Shown here piece after piece: positions 33,900-44,191 of a stretch of 64,000 nucleotides of DNA. The position numbers were made by a program, and so were the translations under genes. The notes under the pieces were generated by a model, which did not search any database, had not been told where the DNA came from, and saw nothing but the letters and a program-made list of their open reading frames with translations. Every line of letters begins with the position of its first letter. The stretch's first letter is position 1. Source of the stretch: Phallusia mammillata (Eukaryota > Chordata > Ascidiacea > Phlebobranchia > Ascidiidae); the NCBI GenBank assembly GCA_003260075.1, contig QLIY01000181.1, forward strand, positions 12,400-76,399. Direction: 5' to 3'.

Positions 33900-34913
33900 A
33901 CCGAAGTGTCCTTCGTGTAGTAGTTTAAGAACTTTGGTCGAATACTTTCAGGAATCACCGCTCGTGAGCCGTATAGTAGACATCCGTAGCATGTGCTCAG
34001 TGATTCTTTAATTTTTCGAAAACTCTCTGCTGGATCATCAATATCCTCTACGCGAAATTTCGCCGGCCAACCTTCTCGAGTGTAACGCATCACCTTGGTC
34101 AGTGTAGGATCTTTGGCAGTCTTTTCCTGCAAAGAATACGAATCTGATGGTTGAACTTGTAAACTCAAAGTCCGAATAATGCAAACGGTATCTACATCGT
34201 CAGCACTTTCTTTTCCATCAAAAACTGGATCTTGACCCACAGGTAAGCGGCTTAGGACATCGGCATTTTGATGCTCTGACGTTTTGCGGTAAACTATGTC
34301 GTATGAAAACTGATTCAAGAATAATGCCCATCGAGCTAAACGATTGGCTGCAAGGGCTGGAATAGCCTTGTTTGGCCCAAACAGCGACAGCAGAGGCTTG
34401 TGATCGGTCACAAGGATAAATTTCCTCCCAAACAAGTATTGATAGGAACTTCTTTAGAGCGTAAACAATTGCTAGAGCTTCTTTTTGTATTTGACTGTAA
34501 TTTCGTTGACTGTCGGTCAATGTCTTCGATGCATTGGCTATCGGCCGCTCGCTACCATCTGGATAACGGTGAAACAATACAGCTCCGATACCAACGTTAG
34601 AGGCGTCACACGCAATTCCAAGAGGCAACGTCTGGTCAAAATGCGTGAGCACGTTGTTGGATGACAACATACATTTCAGTTGCTCAAATGCGTCTCGTTC
34701 TGTTTCGTACCAATTCCACTCCACGCCTTTTCTTGTAAGTTCATGTAACGGCTCCGACACTGTTGAAAAATTCGGTGGCATGAACTTGCCGTAAAACTGC
34801 ACAGAACCAAGAAACAAACGACTTGTTGAGACGTTGTGCGGTGGAGGCATTTTAATGACGTCATTGACTTTTGCACCTTTTTCTACTCCGTCCTTTGATA
34901 TTATGTGGCCCAA
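33758..34913 (-). CDS. gypsy RT end and RNase H (frameshifted pol part)
   Basis: Two overlapping frames (34218-34913 and 33758-34435) together hold the end of the RT region (GHIISKDGV, FLGSVQFYGKFMP), the RNase H start (IACDASNVGIGAVLFH), and RNase H/tether blocks (ILVTDHKPLLSLF, YRKTSEHQNADVLSRLP). The change of frame near 34400 shows damage or sequencing error. Confidence 0.8.
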
Positions 34914-35461
34914 ATACTCCTAAAACACAGGTAAGGTCATCCATGATTTTCTGAAAATAACTTGGGAGCAGAAGATATACCAAACGGCAAAACGTTTTGC
35001 AACAACACACCACGGTGCGTTCTAAGTGCTAATCTCTTTCTGCTTTCGGGGCCTAGCATGATTTGATTATACGCATCCGCGGGGGGGGGGGATTTCAGTT
35101 GCTCAAATGCGTCTCGTTCTGTTTCGTACCAATTCCACTCCACGCCTTTTCTTGTAAGTTCATGTAACGGCTCCGACACTGTTGAAAAATTCGGTGGCAT
35201 GAACTTGCCGTAAAACTGCACAGAACCAAGAAACAAACGACTTGTTGAGACGTTGTGCGGTGGAGGCATTTTAATGACGTCATTGACTTTTGCACCTTTT
35301 TCTACTCCGTCCTTTGATATTATGTGGCCCAAATACTCCTAAAACACAGGTAAGGTCATCCATGATTTTCTGAAAATAACTTGGGAGCAGAAGATATACC
35401 AAACGGCAAAACGTTTTGCAACAACACACCACGGTGCGTTCTAAGTGCTAATCTCTTTCTG
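34674..35461 (-). repeat. duplicated pol block joined by a G-run
   Basis: Sequence 34674-35080 is followed by a run of 11 G (35081-35091) and then repeats almost exactly from 35093. An N at 35462 marks another join with a short repeat. Probably an assembly artefact. Confidence 0.7.
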
Positions 35462-35785
35462 NCTAAGTGCCAACCTCTTTCTGCTTTCGGGGCCTAGCAT
35501 GATTTGATTATACGCATCCGCGAGATCTATCTTTGTAAAACCATGTCCACCTCCAAGTCTTCGTATTAATTCGTCTGGTAGAGGTAATGGATGACGATGA
35601 GTTTTAAGTTGAGGATGAACGGTAACGGAATAATCTCCACAAACTCTTAAATTAGTTTTGCATGTTCCAGGTAAAACTGCTTTTCGAACTGGTACAACTG
35701 GAGTTCCCCATGAATTAAATTGAACTGGCGTCCAGATGCCCCTCGATATGCCAGCGTCGTAGGCCTGGTTGAGATCATTTTGCAA
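35441..35785 (-). CDS. gypsy reverse transcriptase fragment
   Basis: It shows WGTPVVPVRK, LRVCGDYSVTVHPQL, PLPDELI and TKIDLADAYNQI, the fingers/palm blocks of a gypsy RT including the first catalytic Asp. Downstream VLPFGISSAP is followed by a frame change, and the expected segment with the YxDD box before EYLGHIIS is missing in both local copies. Confidence 0.75.
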   Translation of the reverse strand: MQNDLNQAYDAGISRGIWTPVQFNSWGTPVVPVRKAVLPGTCKTNLRVCGDYSVTVHPQLKTHRHPLPLPDELIRRLGGGHGFTKIDLADAYNQIMLGPESRKRLALXQKEIST

Positions 35786-36275
35786 AGCTATTGGGATCGC
35801 TATGGGCTTGCAGAATATAGGCTTTGTCTCTGGTTGAAAATTTATTTCAAGCTCGTAGGCTTTTAAACAACCAAGTTCAGATTTAAATAAGTTTGGAAAA
35901 CTTTCGCAAAGTTTTCGGCACTCTGTGCAAGATTGGTTTCCACAACTTTGTCGATAATGTTAACCAGTTTTTCTTCGTGAAGAATGTCGTCCAAAGAAAT
36001 GTGCATCTTCTTGATGNAGAAATATGCATCTTCTTGATGGCGTCACGACCTAATAGATTCAGCTTAGGGATGCTTGAAACAAGTAACGTAATGTTACAAT
36101 CCTTGTTTAACTGGGCATGTCTCGCCATAGCTGTAAAAGAACCTAGGATTGGCATGGGATGAGGGGGGGGGGCGAACAGCTCGTGCAAAAGTCAACTCGT
36201 CGCTTTTAATTTTAAATACGGCCTTTAAGACTGCTTCATTTTTTTACGGAACAATTAAAGCGTGTACGAAGTGCC

Positions 36276-36833
36276 TCATCTAACGGATCCTTGATGGATG
36301 GAAGGGGGGGGGGGTGCAAGATTGGTTTCCACAACTTTGTCGATAATGTTAACCAGTTTTTCTTCGTGAAGAATGTCGTCCAAAGAAATGTGCATCTTCT
36401 TGATGGCGTCACGACCTAATAGATTCAGCTTAGGGATGCTTGAAACAAGTAACGTAATGTTACAATCCTTGTTTGACCCAGCATGTCTCGCCATAGCTGT
36501 AAAAGAACCTAGGATTGGCATGGGATGATCTGTAGCAGATTGATATCGCGTATCTGGGTCTCGAAGCTTCGGCTTTCCAAGACTTTTCCAGGCCGCAATG
36601 GACAGAAAATTTCCACCTGCAGCGGTGTCGAGTTCCATGATGCAAGTTTTCATGTTGATAGAAATTGGAACCTCTAATTTTGGAACTTTAACTACTTGGT
36701 TTGAAATATTCTTTACAGTAAACCTGTCGACACATTTCACTTTTATCGATTCGTGATACGCTTTCTTCCTGCAGACCGACTGTAAATGCCCACGTCGTTT
36801 GCAAAAACTGCGAATTGAAGCCTTAAACGACAT
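36276..36833 (-). CDS. gypsy protease region
   Basis: CIMELDTAAGGNFLS matches the place of the aspartic protease active site (usually DTGA), and GRDAIKKMHI lies near the expected ILGxD flap partner. Parts are repeated at 35883-36188 around G-runs at 36163-36172 and 36304-36314, which look like assembly joins. Confidence 0.65.
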   Translation of the reverse strand: MSFKASIRSFCKRRGHLQSVCRKKAYHESIKVKCVDRFTVKNISNQVVKVPKLEVPISINMKTCIMELDTAAGGNFLSIAAWKSLGKPKLRDPDTRYQSATDHPMPILGSFTAMARHAGSNKDCNITLLVSSIPKLNLLGRDAIKKMHISLDDILHEEKLVNIIDKVVETNLAPPPPSIHQGSVR

Positions 36834-36955
36834 TCACTTGCAAAATGGCCCTTCTTGCCACAACGATAACAATTATATGAGCTTGAATTCTCGTTCTGGA
36901 GCTCTGCAGAAGGAACCTCCCGGTGTCGCTGATTCCTTGGACGAAACTTGCGCAC
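36743..36955 (-). CDS. gypsy gag CCHC zinc knuckle
   Basis: CYRCGKKGHFASEC is a canonical CX2CX4HX4C nucleic-acid-binding knuckle preceded by a basic stretch (RKFRPRNQRHR). It ends the gag part and overlaps the protease frame. Confidence 0.85.
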   Translation of the reverse strand: MRKFRPRNQRHREVPSAELQNENSSSYNCYRCGKKGHFASECRLRLQFAVFANDVGIYSRSAGRKRITNR

Positions 36956-37097
36956 CTTGTTTAACTCACTTTGTTGCGTCCCTTAAACGGTTTCTTTAGC
37001 AACTCTAGCGGCGTCCTCGGTCTCCATGGCGACTCGAACAGCTCGTGCAAAAGTCAACTCGTCGCTTTTAATTTTAAATACGGCCTTTAAGACTGCT

Positions 37098-37667
37098 TCA
37101 TTTTTTTACGGAACAATTAAAGCGTGTACGAAGTGCCTCATCTAACGGATCCTTGATGGATGGAAAATCACAGGTGCTGGCGTCTTGACGGATTCGTGCA
37201 GCCAGTTCCTGGATTGCTTCTCCTGGTTTGCGCTTCATGTCACTCCAGTAGCGAAATCGTTCCCGCACAACAAAAAGTTTGGGATCAGACTGGTTTTTCA
37301 TGAAACCTACGATTTCCTCCATCGTCAAATCGTTGACTTGCTTCGGTGGCGAACTTTGACCTGCTAAATTGGCCAACAAGTTATAAACCGTACTTGTCTG
37401 GTTGGTCAAAAACACTTGTGCTTTGCGGTCATCAGACACAGCATGTGTCTTGAAAAACGTGCGAATTCTCGACCAATAATCTTCCCACAATTCCATGGTT
37501 TGGTCAAATGCTGGAAAATTGGGCGTGGCTGTGCTTGAACTGGGCCTGGCGGAACTTTCAGATGTCGACGACTGCTCTAAGAAACTCATCAATGTTTCCA
37601 TTTGGTCTTGATGTCGGCGTTCTTGCAGTTCCATCTGTTTTTGCATGGCTTCTAAAAATTTCTCCAT
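37098..37667 (-). CDS. gypsy gag-like protein
   Basis: 189 codons starting just inside the 5' LTR. It has a coiled-coil-prone start (EAMQKQMELQERRHQDQ) and then a capsid-like region with FPAFDQTMELWEDYWSRI and RERFRYWSDMKRKPGEAI, typical of retrotransposon gag. Confidence 0.8.
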   Translation of the reverse strand: MEKFLEAMQKQMELQERRHQDQMETLMSFLEQSSTSESSARPSSSTATPNFPAFDQTMELWEDYWSRIRTFFKTHAVSDDRKAQVFLTNQTSTVYNLLANLAGQSSPPKQVNDLTMEEIVGFMKNQSDPKLFVVRERFRYWSDMKRKPGEAIQELAARIRQDASTCDFPSIKDPLDEALRTRFNCSVKK

Positions 37668-37734
37668 TGTTAGAGATCTTATAGGACCAAGCTGCGTTTA
37701 CCTCGTTCAACTGAATCCCATCCTCGTCGCCAAT

Positions 37735-38008
37735 TGTTGTATTCTTCAAGTTGTTGTATTCACGATCACGACACCAAGTAAAACGGAAGGAAAATAGAAT
37801 GATTCAACTAAACATGCGCAGCATTATATAGGCAACAGGAAACCATTAACATTCTACGAAAACTACGCCAGATTAGGGTAACTATGCTTGTGGAGTTTAA
37901 TTACAATGTTAGGAATGTTACTGCGCTATTAGGCACACAAGGCTCGAAATGAGCTGCTAATTAAACACAATGTTGGAAATTATATTTCAACAATAGAAAT
38001 CCTTAACA
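37735..38008 (-). repeat. 5' LTR of the gypsy element
   Basis: About 274 bp, TG...CA ends. Immediately inside, on the - strand, ATTGGCGACGAGGATGGGA is the likely tRNA primer-binding region. Target duplication TTTAT follows at 38009-38013. Confidence 0.9.
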
Positions 38009-38890
38009 TTTATAAATACAGAGTAGAACGAAGTTAATATCACAAAAACACACAGGTAGCCAAAAACGGAACAGATTTAGCAAATCACAGATAAAAAAGC
38101 TTTGTCAGCTTGATTTGACTTTTAACAATCAGGAAAAACTATTAAACTCAATACGTTACAAAACACCGACAAACAGTGGGTTTACTGGGTCAATTAAATT
38201 TTGCAAAACATTTCGATTGATGAGTGTACTTAGAAAAATAGATTTGTAAAGTTTGTGTTTTACTTAAATCCATGGTCAAAAAGTTACAATCAGACAGGTT
38301 CGAAAATCTTAGAACCGTTTATGTTTTACTTGCAGCTTCGAAAGGCGGTTGCAGCTCTTCTGGTGAGTTGCTCATGCAAAGAATGTTTAAAAGTTAACGA
38401 CTAACCAAACGAAAGTACCCAAGTATTTCGTTCCTCCAGGAAAAAATAAACACTTAATAGTTTTTTTGGGGGGTTGACCATATTCGGTAAAACTGGTCGG
38501 AGTTGTATCCAAAATTTTGGTTTGGGTAACGAGCTTAGGTTTAGATGTAACCTCACCCAATGAGCTGAAATGTTTGGAACAACTGTTATATCACATCAAA
38601 GGAGAAACTACATTTATAGGAAATTGTGATTTATTCGTAGTTTAGTATCACAAGCAAATGTTTAAAATTTAGAATTAAGTTTCGAAATGTGGTACTCTGG
38701 CTGCACCATGCAGTATGTACAGCTAATGTCCAGTCACCAACTACAATGATGACCTTCTAGTAATAGTTGGAAAGTTCAAAGTCCGCAACAGACTTATCAT
38801 GTAACTTAATTTTAATGGCCTAATGCTTTTATATATATTTCAAATTTGTTTGGGATTTAGTGTAAACGATTTAAACTGGTACGGATAAAC

Positions 38891-39391
38891 CAGGGGTGTA
38901 CAACCTGCGGCCGTACGGCCGCATGCGGCCGAATAGAGGATTTTGTGCGGCCGTGCACATGTTTATTAAAATATATGCACTGGCGGCCGTGACGTAAAAA
39001 AACTCTTTTGCTAAATATTTTGACTTTCAAACTGCTTCCAATAGATTTTGTAAGACTAAAGAATATTACCAGCCTAGTAACCCTGTGCATCACACTTTAT
39101 ATACGCCTATTGTGTGCAAACAATGCAAATAATCAGTCACCTCTTGCGTCACAATATAGATTATGACGTCATAAATAGCTCAGACTGGTCGTCAGACTGT
39201 TTAGCTTAATCTGTGGATCAAGTTTTAAATTATCCGGGCTTTTTAGACGCCATTAGATGGTTTATGTATGTGGTACAAGCCCTATTTTCACATAATAAAT
39301 TTAAAAACAAAAGCAAGCAGGTAATTGGCGGCCGTTGGTGAAATAACGATCTGCGATGCGGCCGTCTTAGCAAAAAGGTTGTGCACCCTTG
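38891..39391. mobile_element. hAT MITE upstream of copy C
   Basis: Ends CAGGGGTGTACAACC and GGTTGTGCACCCTTG, with perfect 8-bp duplication GGATAAAC (38883-38890 and 39392-39399). The matching place in unit B (about 25331-25338, ACGGATAAACAATAG) is an empty site. Confidence 0.93.
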
Positions 39392-40382
39392 GGATAAACA
39401 ATAGACTGGATATTTCACGCAACACAAAAAGAATCCACGAACGTACAAAACACTCCAGATTAGTAACTGGACCACAATGGCAGGAAACTGGTGAATAATA
39501 GCAGGACGTAATAAATGGATTCAATGGATTAACGACATGGCACTTAACTGTTTCATATAAACGGTAAGCAGTAAGATCAGAAATGCAGAAGATTTGAGGT
39601 AAGCTCATTTTTCAAGCAAAAAAGCACTATGGAAGGTTATCGAGGCAGCATTTTGATGTTCTTCGGTTTAGTGTGTGTAGTTTATACAGGTATTAACCAA
39701 TTGGAGCAACGTACCCTACCACATGTATACAAACATAAGCAGGTAATTTCTAACCATCGGATATTTAAAGGTTAAATCAGCCACATGCCTTAATTCAAGA
39801 TAAGACCTTGTAAACCAATGCATAAAACAGCCAACAGAATATCAATTGAGACAGCTCATGAGCTAAACGTAATATTAAAATCCCGTTTTCCCTTCATGTG
39901 TTTAATTTAACTTCTTTGAGTGTGGAGTAGCATTGTGATCAAGGTCATGAAACGAATATTCGTTTATTTAGGGTCAATGTAAATCAACCAGCTTTTTTGG
40001 AGATTTTGCATCAACAGAGAAAATAGCTTAAAAATCGATTGGAAGCGACTAATTAAAAATACTTATGTTTTTTGGCCAGATTGTATCAAAAACTAACGTT
40101 GTCGTGACAACTGAAGAACCGAATAAAGAAACCGAACAAGCGGTTCTTCCAAGAAAGAAGGAGAAATGCAAGTCCCCGGTGTCAACATTCGTGTACATTA
40201 AGACCCACAAAACCGCGAGCACTACCTTACGTGGCCTGCTGCTTCAATATTACGCACGTCACCATTTCACAAATGTAAGTTGCCAAACCCGAGTTAGTTT
40301 TTTATTTACAGTCTTAGCGGAACAAATTCCACAAGTTCATTAAAAAATACAATTTCGGCAAATTCAAATTCTAAACCCACAC

Positions 40383-41530
40383 CAGGGCCACTCAAACTTT
40401 CTTGCTCTGCGACCCCATTTCAAAGTAGAAATTTCTACGCGACCCCTTGATGGGTATAGCCCAGGGGTGCACAACCTTTTCGCTACGACGGCCGTATCAC
40501 AGATCCTTATTTCACCAGCGGCCGCTTATTGCCTNGCGATGGGTATAGCCCAGGGTTGCACAACCTTTTCGCTACGACGGCCGTATCACAGATCCTTATT
40601 TCACCAGCGGCCGCTTATTGCCTGCTTGCTTGTGTTTTAAAATTACTGATGTAAAGAAATACGTATGTATTATTTGTTAAGATACCATCCGATGACGCCT
40701 AAAAAGCCTGAACAAATTTCTAACTTGATACACAAATTGACAGCCTTTGCTTTTATGACGTCACAATCTATATTCTGACGCTTGTGGTATCTGCTTTTTC
40801 GCATTGTTTGCACACAATGGGCACAAAAAAGTCTGGCACATATGGCTACTAAGCTGGTAATACTCTTTTACGTTCCACAAAATGTGTTTAGAGCCGTTTG
40901 AAAATCAAAATTTTTGGCGTTTTTATTTACGTCGCGGCCGACAGTACATATATTGTAATAAACATGTTCACGGCCGCACAAACTCGTCTCTGTACGGCCG
41001 CAAGGTTGTGCATCCCCGGTAATCCGGTATAGCCTCTACAGGGGAATGATGTGTAAACAATAAATGTACGCACGTATACCATGTTTTGGGGGTCGCGTTT
41101 GGGGTCGTGACCCACAGTTTGAGAAGCCCTGACCTAGACCAAGCTAGAATTTATTTTATAATTAAGCCAAATTAATCCCGCCCCCCCCCCAGCCTTTGCT
41201 TTTATGACGTCACAATCTATATTCTGACGCTTGTGGTACCTGCTTTTTCGCATTGTTTGCACACAATAGGCAAAAAAAATTCTGGCACATATGGCTACTA
41301 GGCTGGTAATACTCTTTTAAGTTCCACAAAATGTGTTTAGAGCCGTTTGAAAATCAAAATTTTTGGCGTTTTTATTTACGTCGCGGCCGACAGTACATAT
41401 ATTGTAATAAACATGTTCACGGCCGCACAAACTCGTCTCTGTACGGCCGCAAGGTTGTGCATCCCCGGTATAGCCTCTACAGGGGAATGATGTGTAAACA
41501 ATAAATGTACGCACGTATACCATTTTTGGG
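40383..41530. repeat. nested hAT-like repeats with local re-duplication, intron 2 of copy C
   Basis: Same nested pair as in copy B (starts CAGGGCCACTCAAACTTTC, closes CAGTTTGAGAAGCCCTG at about 41129). A single N (40535) separates a duplicated start, and a C-run (41181-41190) precedes a second copy of AGCCTTTGCTTTTATGACGTC. These joins are probably assembly artefacts. Confidence 0.65.
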
Positions 41531-42963
41531 GGGTCGCGAAAAGTTGTGTTTGTCGATGTGAAATTACGACACTAACTGCCGATTGTGAAGTGAAGGTCTA
41601 TTCAAATTTGTTTTATAGAAACTTAAGCCAGAACTTAATCTCGACTTGCAACTAATTCTAGTATTTGCAATCGTTTCCTTTGTAGCAAAACACCAAAATG
41701 TTTTTCGGTCCATTCGTTGGAGGATACCCTGGACGATTTCGCTGCATTTTTAAATATCCAGAAAACGCTACCTATTCAACATGGCACATTAGATTCAATG
41801 CCGAAGAAATGCAAACATGTTTTCCTCCTGAAACAAAGCAAGTAGCAAGTAACACATACATTTTAGCAACCAGTAAAATAAATAAAAACATCCAGCAATA
41901 CTTTGCTTTTATTGGCGTTTGTGTCAAAAATGGTTTGTGTTATTTCAGGTACATCACTATCATCCGAGAACCATGGGCAGCGTTTCAATCTGGATATAGT
42001 TATTATGCTAAGACATTCCAAGACAATAAACATTGTTTTGGAATGCCATTGACTTACGTTGTGAATGGACAAATATGGACGTCCAAACGTTCCTGCTAAA
42101 AGCATCGATTTTGCTTAACGATTCTGTACCATGGTACTTCAGGTGAAAATATTTTGCGATGCGATGTATTTTTGTTGGAGCTACAACAAATTATACAATT
42201 TTTTCAAACATTTGTCAACACAGAAACTATGTGCGTTTTGTTTTTCAAACTTTCGTATTTTCATTGATAAAAATATACTTCAAAATGATAACGTTGTTTC
42301 AAGGTTTAGAATTTGATATTTTTGAAATGTTTTAGATTTCGAAATTACCAATCACATGATCTTGGGTTGGATCCAATGTTAACTGATAAGGAGGAAATCG
42401 AAAAGCAAATTCAGAAGTTAGATAATGATTTGGATCTGGTCATAATCAACGAACACATGGAAGAATCGATGGTTCTATTAAAGGTACACAAACTGTTTTT
42501 AAAAATAGCTTGCACGTTGAAACATACGGAAAAGTAATATACCAACTTATTTTTGAATGCTAGCAAAATAAGATTGAAATTTCCATATAGCAACGAGTTT
42601 TCTGTATTTGGCAAAGTGAATATTTTTTGCTAGGATACCATGTGTATGAACTGGGACGACGTGCTATTACCGACACGGGTAAGTTCAAGAAGAAAAACTC
42701 CTTTCAAAACGGATGAGCACAGACAAGCATTCCATAAACTCAACCACATAGTGAGTGCAGTAATTGACTACATATACGTAATAATGTTTATTTGCTTTAA
42801 ACAACAGTGATCGACACTATAATCCTGTAATGTAAATAACAGTTAACACAAAATGTCAAGTAAACGCGAAAACTACAACTGAGAAAAGCAACAAGAAAAC
42901 GAAAGACTTTAAGCGGAACTAAGGAATGTGTTTAAACTACGCAAGAATCCAAATCACCCTTAA

Positions 42964-44191
42964 CCCTTTAACTGCCGAATTTGTTGTCAAAAAATGATGT
43001 TTAGACATGCTCTTGCTCTTTTAGGTTTTATGCAAAATCGATAGAAGATAGGCAAAAACTTTCTCTGGGAAAGTTGTTGGGTATATAATTTTCTACAATT
43101 TTAAGATAAAAAAATTTTCGATGACGTCATCACCTATGAAATGACGTCATTTTAATTCTATTTTTTCATGAAATTGCAGTTTATTGATGTTTTTCGTTAC
43201 ATTTATTAGTTACAAGTTGTTTTACAAACAGTTCGTTACAAAATTTTATCTGTGTTATTTTGATTACGTCATTAATTAGCTCATGACGTCATAATCATTA
43301 ATTTCAATTTCTTATTTTACAGTATTAAATGGTAAAATTAATGTTATTGAGGGTATGGAACTTGTTTTCAATAATATTTATTGGCTAATTTGACATTTCA
43401 CTGACTTATTATAATGTTTACCAAATAGCTGTATACACATAATGCATTCACAAGTGTTTGTACATGGGATGTTTATTATGTATCATTTCACCACAATATA
43501 AAAATTTGTAAACACAGTTCATAGAAGTTTGCAGAAAAAACACAATTCCAAGCCTTCCCAAGGAACTGTGCACAGATTCTTCTGTATTTGTTTTCCATTC
43601 GTGAGGCCAAATCTCCTCATCATTTGACAAATATAAATGCATTTGTGGGCCAGATACAATCCAAATATAGGTCAGCAAGCACCAACTTCCAAAGTCAAAG
43701 TGCTTCTGCAACAGTTGTTTTCTTGATAATAACTGCTGTCACCACTAATAATAAAGCTAAACTGACTGATACAGCAGTATATTCCAGCAAATCAAGGCAA
43801 ATTTACAGCCTCTAACTACCCACTTTCAATCCCAATTCAGCTGAACTCATCTCAAATTGTAAACAAAGATTGCCGCAACACGCGTGCAAAGCCCCGAAAT
43901 CAACTCCACACAGCTGTCTGTGAATCAACCAAGCGTAAAATATCAAAAAACGGCTCAAAAAGAAAATTTTGAAAAAAACTTGTTTTTTTCTGAATTTTCA
44001 CTTTCTCCTTAGTGTAATTAATTTTTTTCAAATACTAACATATCATTTTTTTCGAATAAATTGAAGCCAATATGCATAAACTAACAAACGCACCCCAGTT
44101 GGGAAAAAAATTCGCACTAATATGATTTTTATCGCTGTTAACAACGAGGCATGTCTCCATGCGCATTTATGCGCCCGTGGCAGTTAAAGGG
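42964..44191. mobile_element. piggyBac-like element flanked by TTAA
   Basis: TTAA (42960-42963) precedes CCCTTTAACTGCC; the other end is GGCAGTTAAAGGG followed by TTAA (44192-44195). The terminal CCC/GGG and TTAA duplication are piggyBac hallmarks. About 1.2 kb. Open frames inside (for example 43448-43711, - strand) show no clear transposase domain, so probably non-autonomous. Confidence 0.8.

Larger units (their letters stand above)
32516..38008 (-). mobile_element. Ty3/gypsy-type LTR retrotransposon, degenerate
   Basis: Bounded by LTRs 32516-32808 and 37735-38008 and a 5-bp target duplication TTTAT (32511-32515 and 38009-38013). The domain order on the - strand is gag, CCHC knuckle, protease, reverse transcriptase, RNase H, integrase. 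Integrase last is the gypsy order. No envelope frame was seen. The reading frames are broken and the interior contains duplicated blocks joined by G-runs, so the sequence shown may be partly an assembly product. It sits in the spacer of unit C; the matching place in unit B (about 24451-24456) is uninterrupted. Confidence 0.92.
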
